64,000 bases of DNA from Thuidium tamariscinum (Eukaryota; Streptophyta; Bryopsida; Hypnales; Thuidiaceae). The notes under the pieces were generated by a model. That model searched no databases. It was not told where the DNA came from and saw only the letters and a list, made by a program, of their open reading frames with translations. Both the position numbers and the translations under genes were made by a program. The stretch covers positions 22,327,052 to 22,391,051 of the forward strand of contig OX344755.2 in assembly GCA_947034885.2 (NCBI GenBank), in the 5' to 3' direction. Positions 12,953 through 24,642 of the stretch are shown in pieces. Every line of letters begins with the position of its first letter. The first letter of the stretch is position 1.

Positions 12953-14359
12953 TGTACAGTGGGGTACCAATCAAAATGTCGTTTTCAAATCCGCAGTGAG
13001 GAAAATTTCAGCATTGCCAACTTTGAAAGCCTCTCGAGAGCTCAAAAATTGGTATTTTACCACGAAATTCTTACCACAGCATCATCTTTAAGTTAATTAT
13101 ATGTACAAAAAATTTCAAGGCCAAAATATTTACAAAAAAAAAGTTATTTAAAATCTACCAACATGGGTAGTGGTGAGAAACATTTCACTACTTTCAACTT
13201 TGATACCTTCCTAAGGATTGAGTTTCTTTTCTTTTTCCATGAAAATTTTGTCATGAAACAATATCCATGTTTTTAATATGTTTAAAAAATTTCTAGGTAA
13301 GAAAAGTTTTTGTTAAGGAGATATTTGAAATCTCCCAAAAGGTGTAGTTTTGAGAACATTTTCACAATTGCCAACTTTGACACCCTCCCAAGGGCTGAAA
13401 AATTTGTTTCTTACTATGAATTTTTTATTGTAAAGTCACCTCTATGTTGATAATATGTACTCCAAATTTCAAGTTCAAATGAATTACCAAAAAAAAGATA
13501 TACAAAATCTCCCAACATGTGTAGTTGTGAGAAAAATTTCACTATTGCCAACTTTGACACCCTCCCAAAGGCTGAAAATTTGTCTATTTGACATGAATTT
13601 TTTTGAATAAAATTAAATTTATCTTGATAATATATGTTCAAAATTTCAAGTTCAAAACACTCACCAAAAAAAAGATATTCAAAATCTCTCAACATGTGTA
13701 GTTGTGAGGTTGAGTTTTTACATTTGTGTCAAACTTTGCTCCACAAAATAACACTATACTAAGGGCTCAAAAACTCCTCCTCACAACTACACATGTTGGG
13801 AGATTTTGTATATCTTTTTTTTGGTAATTCATTTGAACTTGAAATTTGGAGCACATATTATCAACATAGAGGTGACTTCACAATAAAAAATTCATGGTAA
13901 GAAACAAATTTTTCAGCCCTTGGGAGGGTGTCAAAGTTGGCAATTTTGAAAATTTTCTCAAAACTACACCTTTTGGGAGATTTCAAATATCTCCTTAACA
14001 AAAACTTTTTTTACCTAGAAATTTTTTATACATATTAAAAACATGGATATTGTTTCATGACAAAATTTTCATGGAAAAAGAAAAGAAACTCAATCCTTAG
14101 GAAGGTATCAAAGTTGAAAGTAGTGAAATGTTTCTCACCACTACCCATGTTGGTAGATTTTGAATAACTTTTTTTTTTGTGAATTGTTTGGCCTTGAAAT
14201 TTGATATACATATAATTAACTTAAAGATGATGCTGTGGTAAAAATTTTGTGGTAAAATACCAATTTTTGAGCTCTCGGGAGGCTTTCAAAGTTGACAGTG
14301 CTGAAATTTTCCTCACTGCGGATTCGAAAATGACATTTTGATTGGTACCCCACTGTACA
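12953..14359. mobile_element. 1.4-kb foldback element built from about 175-bp tandem units
   Basis: The outer ends are inverted copies of TGTACAGTGGGGTACCAAT (from 12,953; inverted, ending at 14,359). The arms converge on a short unpaired centre near 13,720-13,775. Within each arm a unit of about 175 bp recurs. Each unit holds a block such as CAACTTTGACACCCTCCCAA preceded by a TGTAGTTGTGAG-like motif. The left arm has about four units and the right arm about three, so the palindrome is asymmetric. There is no coding capacity. It resembles Foldback-type or MITE elements of unknown superfamily. Confidence 0.85.
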
Positions 14360-15846
14360 ATATACGGCAACAAATTGCCTAGACAACACCTAAATCCAAA
14401 AATATGTCTGACAAGACAACCATGATTTTAGGACTCCAAATTTGAATTTTTTTTGTAAATATTGACCTGACAGCAACCAACAATATCGAGAATAGTTTTG
14501 GCCATCCAAAGGTAGCAAATTTCATCTAATGGTACAAATTTAAATTATTGTTGAAGTCAAGGTTCTTTTTGAAAGTTTAATCCATTCATATGGAGTTAGT
14601 TCTACTTTTTTTTCTTACCTCTGTTAGACATTTATTTGACATTAGTTTTTTTGTTTTTTTTACAATTCTAAACATTTTGTTACTTTATTTTGTATTTTAA
14701 AGTTGTTTAATAGAAAGGTAAATCTTGTTTTACCTTTCTTTTAAGTTTTTGAAGGATTAGAAATCTACATAAGGAAGAAAAATAGAGTTATGGGAAAGGG
14801 GAAAAGGCCAATGGATGAGTTTAAATCCATGTGACTTTTTTAGAAGCAAGTGGAGTTTGCTTAGGTATGTTTAAGGTTGAAAGATCTTCTCCCTCCTCCT
14901 CATGGTTAACTTGGAGGAATCGTGAATTTATGAGGGTCATTGCACATAGTACATAGAGGATTTTGTAATGAAATTTGGAGAGGTTGTTTATCTTCTTTTT
15001 ACCGAATCTAGTTGCAGTTAGATTCTCTGTGTTCTTTCAATGGAAGGCCTCTCTACTTGAAACAATGTGATTGGATTCAACATTCCCAATTAAATCATTA
15101 ATCGATAAAGATTTAAAAGCCCAATATGGGTTATTTCAACTTAGGGTTTTTTTTTGTATATTTGATGTACAAGGTACTTGAATTTATACAAACAAAAGTT
15201 ATAAAAATTCAATTTCAAATGTGCATGTTGAGTTGGATTGAATGTCTCAACACACTTCCCATTTAGATCACAATTGCACCACTTCCATGTTTAAGAAGTT
15301 GCAAATGGCCATTTATTCAACAAGTATGGTGTCATTTTTGAAAATGATAAGGTTTAGATATTAAAATGAATGACCTCCAATTGAAAAATGTCAGTTGTTG
15401 AATTTTCAATCCAATGGTGTATGTTTTACCACATTTCATTATATACTTCAAATCCTACAAATAAAATATTGGATCATAGATATGGTCCTTACAAAGCCTT
15501 GAAGAGTTAAGTTATCAAGATACTACAGTCATGCAGTTTCTATGATATCCAATTTCAAAATACCAAATTATCAAACATTGGTGTGTTTGACTTCATCTCT
15601 TATTCTTCACCACTGTCACATTACTAGCATAATTTATACTAAAGGCTATAGTACCCAAGAATCTAACAATCATCAATAGTTACTATAATAATCTTCATCT
15701 TTAAAATTTCTAGCAATTTCAAAGGTCTTTTGGATCCCAATTTCTTAAGTTACAAAAAATTGAAGCTCAATGGATGATGAATCATTTTTAGGCAAAATTA
15801 GCCATAAGAAGCCAAGTCCTTCTTACCTCTTCAAAGTTTGATGTCA
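14360..15846. other. AT-rich spacer
   Basis: Nothing identifiable beyond short frames. A purine-rich patch near 14,760-14,830 and low-complexity T runs are the only noticeable features. Confidence 0.5.
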
Positions 15847-16568
15847 AGGGTGAATGCAAGAAACACTTGTACTATTGGTTGCGTTTGGCTGATTTTTTCG
15901 GGAGCACTTTAAAATTAGAATTTTTTTTTAAAAAAATTTAAAAAATATGACTAATGTAAAGACCTTTAAGATGAAGAAAACCACCAAAGGAAATTTGTTA
16001 AAAAAATCTCTAAGTAGGAGAACTTGAAAAGTGCCAAACCTCAAGAAAATACATACTCTGATGTTTTAATTAGTAAAAAATAGAAAAATAAAAATTTAAA
16101 AAAAATAAAAATTGGCCATTTGCAAAAACTTTATAGAGATGGTTATTAATCAAAAAAATCACCAGAATCACTTTTTACATGTTTCCAAAAAAATGTAGAA
16201 GGAGGCTCACTTTGTGGACTTGTACACCATGTAAAAATAACTTTTTTTGAAATCCCTTCGGGTGAAAGCTACAAATCTACTAGAAGACCATCTCATATAA
16301 ATTTGAGCTCAAAATCATTAAAAAAAGGTACTCAATAGTACTAAAAACCTCCAAAATGGCATTTGTGACATTCAGTCACTAGTACTATTTAAATAGTAAA
16401 TCATTTTTGAAAATTATGAAAAAATTACTTAAGGTGTATGATAGTCATCAGTACCTTCCCTAGAAATTTTGAGTCATTTCAAGTTAAAATGCAAAAGTTA
16501 TAGCCAAAAAACAGATCAGCACATGCCGTGTGACACAAAATAGTACAAGTGTTTCTTGCATTCACCCT
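15847..16568. mobile_element. MITE, family X, copy 2
   Basis: The terminal inverted repeats AGGGTGAATGCAAGAAACAC and its inverted partner, ending GCATTCACCCT, match over about 30 bp including ACTTGTACTATT. The 722-bp interior is collinear with the copy at 9,181-9,837. This copy has an extra stretch near 16,320-16,390. The superfamily is not assigned. Confidence 0.8.
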
Positions 16569-17113
16569 CAATCCAACTCATAAATTGTAAGATTACAACA
16601 TAAATGTGAAGGTTACTTCAAGGAAATTTATATTTCGGCAAAACTAAAATTGTGCTTTGACTCGTTTTTTTGGACACATATCATTATAGAAAGTTGACAT
16701 CTTATACTCATTTTCAACATAACTAAGTTCTACATGCATGGAAACAAGTCTTGTATTTTATTACCAAAATGAGTGAGAAATTGCTCTTGCAATAGTGATC
16801 ATTTATTGTTAAATTTCAAAAAAATATGAGAAAATCAAAGATTTGTCACAAAGTTGGAGCCAAAATTCAAGATTGAACATGGTAGAGTGAAAAACCACAA
16901 GAAAAGACACACAATAAGTGAATAAATTTGAAAATGGGCTCAAATCTAACCACAGGATGTGTATTCCAATGGTTGTCATTAGATACATACCAAGAAGAGG
17001 TAAAATAGCATATACCTCTACCTCATTGGCCCAAGTTCCTTATTTGATAACTCTTCAACATTACCTCCTAAGCACCTATGCTTTAGAAATTCTTATAAAC
17101 TCTATAGTGAATC
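16569..17113. other. AT-rich spacer next to a GC array
   Basis: No gene or repeat recognised. Composition changes abruptly at 17,114, where the GC array begins. Confidence 0.5.
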
Positions 17114-17395
17114 CAGGGCTGTGCGGACGTCCGGGCGTCCGCGTCCGCGTCCGGCACCCCGCGGACGTCCTGTGACATTTAAATTTCCTTATTTAGTGCG
17201 CCCGGTAAAATATAGAGGTGGATGGCTGCCCCGGCAGCCGTCGTCGGAGGTCCCGTCCGACCGCCCGTCCGCCCCGACCGCGGCGTCGGAGGTCCCGTCC
17301 GCTGCGCCCGTCTCAGCGTCCGCCCCGACCGCCGGCGTCCGCCACGAAAGCGATCCCGTCTGCTCCGACCGACCGCGTCCGCCACGCGTCCGTGA
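17114..17395. mobile_element. GC-rich CpG array A with a hAT-like left end
   Basis: The block starts CAGGGCTG, like hAT ends (CAGGG...), and is packed with GTCCG, GGACG and CGTCCGCC repeats. A short AT-rich gap at about 17,175-17,220 interrupts it. No matching right end was found, so it is either a truncated element or the far end of a larger one carrying the kinase-like gene at 20,036-21,538. Reading frames across it are repeat artefacts. Confidence 0.5.
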
Positions 17396-18169
17396 TTCTA
17401 ACTTTCAATATAGCCATTTTGGTATTTAACTTAAAATAAGAAAATGAAGCTTGAAAACTTTTCTTTTTATTTGAACTTAAAATTTTGAAAAATTCCAAGA
17501 ATTGAAAAATTTATTGCAATTGCAAGTTCTATGTGTTGAAATCCGTCAAATACAATACATTGTCTTTTTCATTCATATTTATTCGTTTTAAGATCAATCC
17601 TTAATTTCAATTGCAATATTCAGTTTTCCATTTAACATTCATTAATGGTGAAAATTTCAAACTATTCCAATATATAGTATAATTGATATAATTTTCTTAA
17701 CTTTTTACTTTAAAATTATTACAATAATATGTAGTTTTCATCAAGCAATTTGTAGAAAAATAGAATATGTAGAAAGTAGAATTTTACAATAGAATTTCTC
17801 TTGATAATGTATAAAATCAAAAATTTAATTTTCTTTAATAGCCAAATTTGACTTTGAGGTCTTTTGTTATTGTAGTTTTTGGTTTAAACTTTTTGAAAGG
17901 CAAATTGAAAATTATATATAGTGATCTCCATTTATACTTGTACCTTTGGAAGAAATTGAAAGTATTTCGGATTTTTTCTGCTAGTTTTCCTATATTTATT
18001 TTTAATTTTTGTAAAAAAATGATAACGATTAGAATTTTTTTCAAAATCAATTGCTCCCATTTTTGGTTCAATTGATAATCAACTATTGTTTCAATCAAAT
18101 TTTTGTTTCAATTGATTTGGTTATTTTTGTTTCAATTAAAAATCGGCACAAAATCAATTGAAACCAAAA
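17396..18169. other. AT-rich spacer inside the possible kinase-carrying element
   Basis: No gene. The sequence is poor in G and C and contrasts strongly with the adjoining array. Confidence 0.5.
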
Positions 18170-18312
18170 TATAAATTTTATATCGATAAAATTCATAGTT
18201 TCTATTCCATTTGGTCAAATATCATCCTTAAGCTAAAATAAGCATATCTTATTTTGTTCAAACATCAATCTTATATTTTTATTACTTGAAACTATGAATT
18301 TTATATCACTAT
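18170..18312. repeat. Short foldback repeat
   Basis: AAAATTCATAGTTTC near 18,188 is mirrored by GAAACTATGAATTTT near 18,289. A second inner pair, AAAATAAG and CTTATTTT, surrounds the centre near 18,245. The whole can fold into a hairpin of about 140 bases. It is probably a small MITE remnant. Confidence 0.6.
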
Positions 18313-18609
18313 GAGGAAATTCAAATGATTTTGAGAGAAATTTTAGTCATCTTTTTAGTTGCAAATATTAATTGGTGGGGAAATTCACAATAAAATTTTG
18401 GAACAATGTACCCTATTACTTGAACAAGTTAACAAAAAGATCAACAAGTTGGTTTTCTTAAAAAAAATTTAATCATGAAGATTTTGATTTTTGACATTCC
18501 TTTCGGGACAAGTATTTAGTATTTTGAAGTGCATTTCGGGCACCAGTCCTTTTGGGGTTAATGACATTTTCGAATTTTGAATCATGATCTGTCCATGTCA
18601 TGATTTTAT

Positions 18610-19541
18610 TTAACCCCTAAATGCCCAAAGTCCCCTCGGGGGACACTTGGGATTTTGGGCAAGCTCGTGTGACCTGAAATTTTGACATAATTTTTTGAAA
18701 CTTTTTTTGAAGATAGAAAATCACATCAGCTTTCTAAAAATATAATTTTTTTTTCAATCGGTGCCCGGGAGCAGAAGTTTTGCCATCTTAAGTCAAAAAA
18801 GCAGTTCGGCGGGCAGAAAAAAAAAAACACAAAAAAAATGAATTTTTTTTTTTTCAATTTTTTTTCTGAAAGATTATGTTTTTGTCTACATTTGAAGCTT
18901 TGATTCATCCTATTTGGACTAATAATGAAAAAGTTATGGACAATCTTGTTTTTTGGGCAATTTAAGCATCTTCTTCAATAAACAACTTATAGAATTCATT
19001 TTTGAATGCAATTTTCAATTTTTTTCAATTTTTTTTTTTTGAAAAGGTTAAGTTTGTTTTCAAGAACAATCCCACCATTGGGATTATGATTTTTTTATTC
19101 CATCTAAAGGCTATTAACAATTTAGTATTTTGTTCAACTTTGGACCTACTTCTACTTAACAATTTTTTTATATGTGAAAATCAAGTTTTGACATTCTGAA
19201 ATTTTTTTCCACAACTCTCAACTCAAATGTTCAAGATAAAAAATTTTAACCTTATGGTGTGTAGTGCAAAGAAAATCCACAAATGGCCATCAAAGTCACC
19301 TGAAATTGCAGGCCGCAGTTGAAAAAAACTTTCTTTTTCAACTTCAAATGCTAATATCTTCCAATCCGTACGGTCAAACTTCATGAAATTTTTACCACAT
19401 TATTTGAGACAAGTGAATTACAAGATCCTACGGTTAGATTCTAAGAAAAAAGTTTTTTTAGGTTTCTTGAGTGATTGCAGCAGAAATGGCAGTTTTCAGT
19501 GGTTTCAGAGCCAGAAAATGCCTTGGGAACTTAGGGGTTAA
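18610..19541. mobile_element. piggyBac-type MITE (932 bp)
   Basis: TTAA flanks both sides. The left end reads TTAACCCCTAAATGCCC and the right end, read inward, TTAACCCCTAAGTTCCC. A subterminal hairpin (GTCCCCTCGGGGGAC) lies just inside the left end. The interior matches, in opposite orientation, the copy at 58,717-59,643, including the blocks ATCTTCCAATCCGTACGGTC and GATCCTACGGTTAGATTCT. It is non-coding. The ends resemble the TTAACCCC end at 34,822 beside the piggyBac transposase gene, so that element or a relative may mobilise it. Confidence 0.85.
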
Positions 19542-20035
19542 AATTGCCATAAATTTCTCAGAGCTCCGCAAAAAGAATTTTGTCATTTGAATTTCATTTG
19601 TGAAACGTTTGTACACCTCTGAAAAATATAAAACTCTCTTGAAGTTCACCCTAACATACTCAGATTGCAAGTCAGGACGCTAATAGGTACTTCTACCTTA
19701 CTTACTACTTAGACCTTATACATCATGCAAATTGTTACACAACCTTATCAAGTATCTATGTGCACAACAACATCTACCAACAATAAATACTATTGATCTC
19801 ATTCCCCCCCCCATGAATACGTTTGCCTATCAAGTATCAAAGATCATAAACATTAATAGCTGAAATTTTCAAATGCTTTCAATAATTCAAAAAATATAAT
19901 AGATTTCATTTGGGTTGCCATACATTGGTGCTCCGTACATATACTACGTATTATATATGCTGCACGTGTACATTCTCTCTATAACATAGACTACATATCA
20001 TTCTATACTTACGTATGCTACTATACTATGCCGAT
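19542..20035. other. 3' flank of the kinase-like pseudogene
   Basis: About 490 bp of AT-rich DNA downstream of the minus-strand kinase frame. It contains a run of nine or more C (about 19,805) and clusters of TACGTA-like motifs. No clear polyadenylation signal could be assigned. Confidence 0.4.
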
Positions 20036-21538
20036 CTATTCATACAAACGCCGAAAGTGTTCATTGGGAATAGGCCAGTTGAAAGTATTGGTCCAACGAT
20101 TGATGATGCGTGCCAAACCGCCCGCATTCTCCGGGCCGTCTTTGCAAGGGTGCTCCAAGTACGCACGAAATGAAATTGCCAAGGCTTGGTGATTAAATTT
20201 GCTCATGCTTGGCGTTTCCATGTTCAACTTGTGGTACTCCTCAGACATGCAATCCCTGTTAATTGCCATGGCTATTTTGCACACTGCGTACTCCTCCGTT
20301 GCAATGGATAAACTTGGAATTACTTGCACATTTTTGTCTTTTTCGTGCAAATATGCAATCTTCGAGGTCACCTACCAATGGTTTTCCAAAGCAGCATCCA
20401 TCTCTTCTTTGGATGTGAACACGTACAATGACTTCGGTGGTTCTGTAACGTACGAAGTCATGCCCCAATCGCACACTCCAATGTACACGCGCGACTCGTC
20501 CGCGGGAAAATACAACATAATGTTGTCCAGTGAGATATCATTGTGCAAATATCCTGCATCGTGCACCGCATGCATGATATGCAACAACGCCCATGCTAGC
20601 TCCATACGTTTCTTCCGAAATCGTGCAAGATGATCCGCGGCAATGACATCCGCATCCGTTGGCGAGCTATATTGCAAGTGCATACGTATGTTGTCTGGAT
20701 AAGTTCTATCCAAATGCATCATCTTCCGCAAGGTCCCGCCATTCCACCAATATGCATATCCTTCATTCCTCCTTGCATGAACTGCATGAAACCGTATCAC
20801 TCCGGGATGGCCAATCCGCACCGCCATGGACTTGTTTCGGTGTTCCACCTTCGCAAGATGAGGTAGCGTTTGCTGTACATTAGATAGCTTTGCTGCAAAC
20901 TCCCAATATTCAGGTATTTCACGGCATCCCCGAATTTGCACCCTCCGAATTGTTGCGTACCCGCCTTTGGTCACGACATCATCACAATTAATCACGGTCG
21001 CCGTGTCTGGAAGTGCTATTAGATGCTTCCTGCCTTCCGTCAATTCAACCATTCCATCATTGGTTTTCCACCAACCCATAGATCCTCGTCTGTTCCTGGC
21101 AGACGCAAATGGAGCACATCGGCCGACAAACAATTCAGCCCTTAGAATGACTTACTGAAATGCAGCATCATGTTCACGGTGATGCCTCCCATACTTCGTT
21201 AAGATGTCCTTTGCATTCCACAACGCGTCATGCACCTTATTTTTCAAAAACGGCTCAAAGCCACTCTTATCCATCTCACTGTGCCATTGTGGAACAGAAA
21301 CCGCATCCATAAGCCGTCGCCACATGTCGTCCTTGAATTTTTTAGGATAGTCCTCATTGTAGCGAACATACTTCATCTGCAAGGACATCGCACTCTCCGA
21401 TTCGTAGAAGTCCACGATCACTTTAATCAGCATATTATTCAATGCTTCAGAGGGCTTGTTTGCTTTTACCTCCTCTTTAGATGGACCTGCCACCTCCTCC
21501 AGTTTCCTTTTACCCGCCTTCTTTGTTCGTCCCATCAT
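20036..21538 (-). pseudogene. Protein-kinase-like gene with two in-frame stop codons
   Basis: From ATG 21,538 to the stop at 20,036 a single frame of 501 codons runs on the minus strand, broken only by a TAA (21,152-21,154) and a TAG (20,372-20,374). The N-terminal third is basic then helical (GRTKKAGKRKLEE at the start). The rest is a kinase fold related to the intact gene at 56,843. Shared features are FAAKLS (likely ATP-binding Lys), YWWNGGTL, the catalytic loop LHNDISLDNIML and CDWGM in place of DFG. The TAG falls where the relative has the second Trp of RWWVAPE, so TGG to TAG is likely. The TAA could come from CAA. Both fit C-to-T transitions. It may be a recently silenced copy, or be read through; I favour silenced. 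Confidence 0.75.
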
Positions 21539-21690
21539 GATAAAAATCACGTCAAAACTTTGAAAAAAAGCAACAAGGGGGCCCCAATAATGTCACCCTT
21601 GCTTTCCCTAGGAGGGGAACCAATGGAGACTTAAGAACTTAAGCCACCAAGCTTTCCACTCCACGCTTGCAAAATGCAAGGGAGAAAACA
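21539..21690 (-). other. 5' leader of the kinase-like gene
   Basis: The leader lies between the predicted transcription start and ATG 21,538. A possible intron runs from GTGACATT (minus strand, about 21,594) to a T-rich stretch ending TTCAAAG (about 21,560). This would mirror the leader intron of the related gene at 56,843. The exact splice sites are uncertain. Confidence 0.35.
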
Positions 21691-21975
21691 AGAGTGAGGG
21701 CGGACGGCCCCGACCGCCCCTCTTATACCCTGGCGGACGCCCTAACCTGTGCGGACGACCCGACGAGGCGCTGTCCGCCGTCTGATCGATCGGACGGCGC
21801 GCATGCGTTCGCGCGATCGAGCGGCCGCGGACGGGCGGACGGATATGCGTCCGCCTCGTCGGACGGCATTAGTCCGTCCGCCGACGCAATGCACGTCGGA
21901 AACGTGTCCGCCCGATTGGGCGGACGGGAAGTCCGCCGTCCGATCGATCCGACGGACGACCATGATCGGGTGGGT
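21680..21975. repeat. GC-rich CpG array B at the kinase-like promoter
   Basis: This roughly 300-bp block is dense in GTCCG, CGGACG and CGATCG words on both strands, with clear edges against AT-rich DNA. It covers the TATA box and upstream promoter of the kinase-like gene. The same arrangement is seen at the genes at 49.6-51.7, 56.8-58.5 and 60.0-63.2 kb. The frames seen here on both strands are repeat artefacts. Confidence 0.75.
21721..21727 (-). promoter_or_regulatory. TATA box of the kinase-like gene
   Basis: The minus strand reads GGGTATAAGAGGGG, a strong plant TATA match about 190 bp upstream of the ATG. It lies inside the downstream edge of GC array B. Confidence 0.6.
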
Positions 21976-22014
21976 GCCTTCCGCCTAATCCAACGGTCTA
22001 CTTTGTAGAAGGCC

Positions 22015-22335
22015 TTCATTTGAAATTTCACGTGAAGAGGGGCCAAAAAAATATGGAGAGGTTGAAATTTCTTAGAACATTTCTATTCTTTGACAAATTT
22101 CCATTTGGAAATTGAAATTGCCTATTTTTTATGAGATTCCAAAAAATAGGATACATTGCAATATTTGGAGTTTTTTGCTAAGTGCCCTATTCATTTCAAA
22201 TTTCACGTGAAAAGGGGCCAAAAAAAATATGGACAGGTTGGAATGTCATAGGACATTTATGTTCTATGACTAATTTCCATTCCACATTTGAAATTCTCTA
22301 GTTTTGATTTTATTTCAAAAAATACGCCACGTAGC
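22015..22335. repeat. Tandem repeat with a 175-bp period (about two copies)
   Basis: TTCATTTGAAATTTCACGTG at 22,015 recurs as TTCATTTCAAATTTCACGTG at 22,190. Each is followed by AGGGGCCAAAAAA, then ATATGGA and an imperfect copy of the next 120 bp. The core CACGTGAA is a G-box-like word, but the repeat could equally be part of a transposon end. Confidence 0.8.
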
Positions 22336-22378
22336 CATTTCTGGGTCTACTTTGTAACATTAGGATGAGAGTCAGCCC

Positions 22379-22386
22379 TTTATAAG
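22379..22386 (+). promoter_or_regulatory. Candidate TATA box
   Basis: CCCTTTATAAGACC is a good TATA match about 340 bp upstream of the first frame of the unrecognised split gene at 22,723. Position and composition are the only support. Confidence 0.35.
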
Positions 22387-22722
22387 ACCTCCACAATTAG
22401 GTAGCTGCCCGATACGAAAAGATTGCTTCCCGAATGCAATGATTGCATGAGCTGATATGGACAACAGTTGTACATGCTGTCATGCTTTGGGCTCAACGGT
22501 CCGATGGGCAAATCTCAACGGCTTTGAGGAAGGACTTGCATGACTGCAATTTTGGCGCCTACTTGTATGGCTGGGGTTTCGCGCGGTTTTTGCTACATAC
22601 ACTTCTTACAGCGACTTGGATTTTAGTCACCTAAACATTGCAGTGCCACCACCATATTTTCGATGTCGTTGTTTTGCTTTCATTGCAAGTTTCTCTAAGC
22701 TTGCTTCAGTTACTCTAAAGAG

Positions 22723-24642
22723 ATGAGGCCACGAACTTCTGTGCAATCGGTACTTTTGAACAATTCAATGGATAGTGATGGAAATTATATTCCAATGAGA
22801 ATAGAAATTAATTCGTGGGTGAATCTTATGCCTGGAAAGATTGGAGGCCATGCAAAGGATGCTGCAAAGCATGGTAGTGCAACCATTGGAGGATCTTATA
22901 AAGCAAAGGTGCTTGATTTTAGAGTGAGTTCAGGTATGAAGACAGTTTCCGCAGTACAAGTCCAGCATGCTTATATGAAGCGCCAACTCAATCTTGATCC
23001 AAGAATTCAAGTTCAGAATGCTGCATGTAATTGTATGTCTTAATCCTTGAATCAAATTTTGGTTTTCCTTTTGATTGTTGCAAATTTGGAGTGAAAACAA
23101 CATTAGATTTTAAGATATCAGTTGTTTGTATGTTTGGTTTCAATTTTCATTGCTTTGGCATAATTTTGAGAGGTTGGCACTTACTAGTTGTCTCAATGAA
23201 TTGTGTTTGTTTGCATGTTGATTTTCTTGCGGTGAATCATCTATAGTTTACAAAGAACTTATCCAATTACTTACAGTTTGCAAAAAACTTCATGTATTTA
23301 GATGTATGTTACAATTTTTGGTGAGATAATCCTCCCATATTGATGAAATTGATTGTTTATTAAGTCTAAGTATTTGAATGAGCAAAATTTGGTGCTTTGA
23401 GTCATGCCATTGTCACAATGAAAGGTGACCAACATTGTTGAAGTAGAGAACTAAAACTCCAGCTCAATTAGAGTTGCAATTTGTTTCAATTCAATCTCTA
23501 TCAATCTCTTGAAGAAACTATGGAGTTGATCACTTGATCCCTATAAATTGTTGCAAGTTTGACAACATTATAATCATTGAAGACATTGATGAAGTTTACC
23601 TTGGCTTCCTTCATCAACTTGAATTATCATGAATTTTGTCAAGAATTGTGACATTCACTTGTACAAAGCTGCAATTAATGTGATGATTTATGAAAGTAAA
23701 CATTTAACATCAATTTCGTCAAATTGGCAATATTCCACAAGCTAAAAATTGTGACATGTATTGTATTTTAGCACTAGTCTAATTTGAGATCGCAAACTAG
23801 GACTAATGTATATATTTAAGACTACCCAAGTATGGATTTTAGATAGATAGCATGATGTGAATTGTGCCAAATTAATGGATTATTACCAATCTAACAAAAT
23901 TGACATTTCATTGTCTTTTGATACAGATTTGTATCTTTCAGAGTTCAAGGATTGGGTGCATCCACAAAGCCTTCTTGGAGTCATCGTGGTTATGCATGCA
24001 GAGATTGGAGAATTAACCCGTGGCAACCGATCACATTCTGAGCTATTAATGGACAGTGTTTTTTTTTACAATGCCTTCTATATACCTCGACGAGGGGCTG
24101 GTGGTTTTGGTAGACTTGAATCAATTCCACTTCCTAGTTTTGATTCACCTGAGTGGCCTCTTCCTGATATGTCTACTACCGAATCATTTCGTGCAAAGTT
24201 GCGTCAAGATTTTCATAGTTCCATGCGTCCGACAACTGGTAGTAAACAGACACATTTGTCTTGGTTCATGCCAATTGGGGTTTTTGTAGACTTGTTCTTT
24301 ATCGGTGACATGCACAAGACAAAATTCATGTTCATCTACAAGCATGCCTCTGATGAATTGTGCCGATCACTGATGGACTCGGGATGGGATTCAAAAGTAA
24401 CCATTGGAACAGATGTACTGAAGACTACTATCGCTAAAGATTCAGTGAAATTCAGGTACCACATTTGTCGATCTATGTTGTATGCAAATTTTGTATACAA
24501 TCGACATAAGATGCTTTCTGACAGTACTTGGGAGGCCTTAGATCAATATGATCATGTACAAATAGTTTTATTGAATTGTGAGATGGGAGGGTTTCATGAA
24601 GAATTAGAAGTTGGCATATCTTGGACGATACATGAGGTCTGA
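22723..24642 (+). CDS. Unrecognised split gene (two coding-like segments)
   Basis: Two plus-strand segments look protein-coding. The first, 22,723 to about 23,036 (about 104 residues), contains NYIPMRIEINSWVN and ends at a plausible GTATGT donor. The second, about 23,857-24,642, has about 260 residues, including WVHPQSLLGVIVVMHAEIG and LPSFDSPEWPLPDM. About 800 bp of AT-rich DNA between them could be an intron, with an acceptor such as GGATTTTAG near 23,841. Neither segment matches a family I recognise. Average composition and lack of low complexity make chance frames less likely. Whether the two belong to one gene, and whether more exons follow, is unproven. Confidence 0.4.

Noticed and set aside
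17121-17439. Arg/Pro/Ser-rich frames
   Set aside because: Repeat artefacts in GC array A.
17848-18098. Overlapping plus- and minus-strand frames of 75-87 codons
   Set aside because: They are rich in Phe, Ile, Asn and Lys, as expected from AT-rich DNA, and have no motif.
21667-22046. Frames on both strands of about 110 codons
   Set aside because: They lie in GC array B, which is the promoter of the kinase-like gene.
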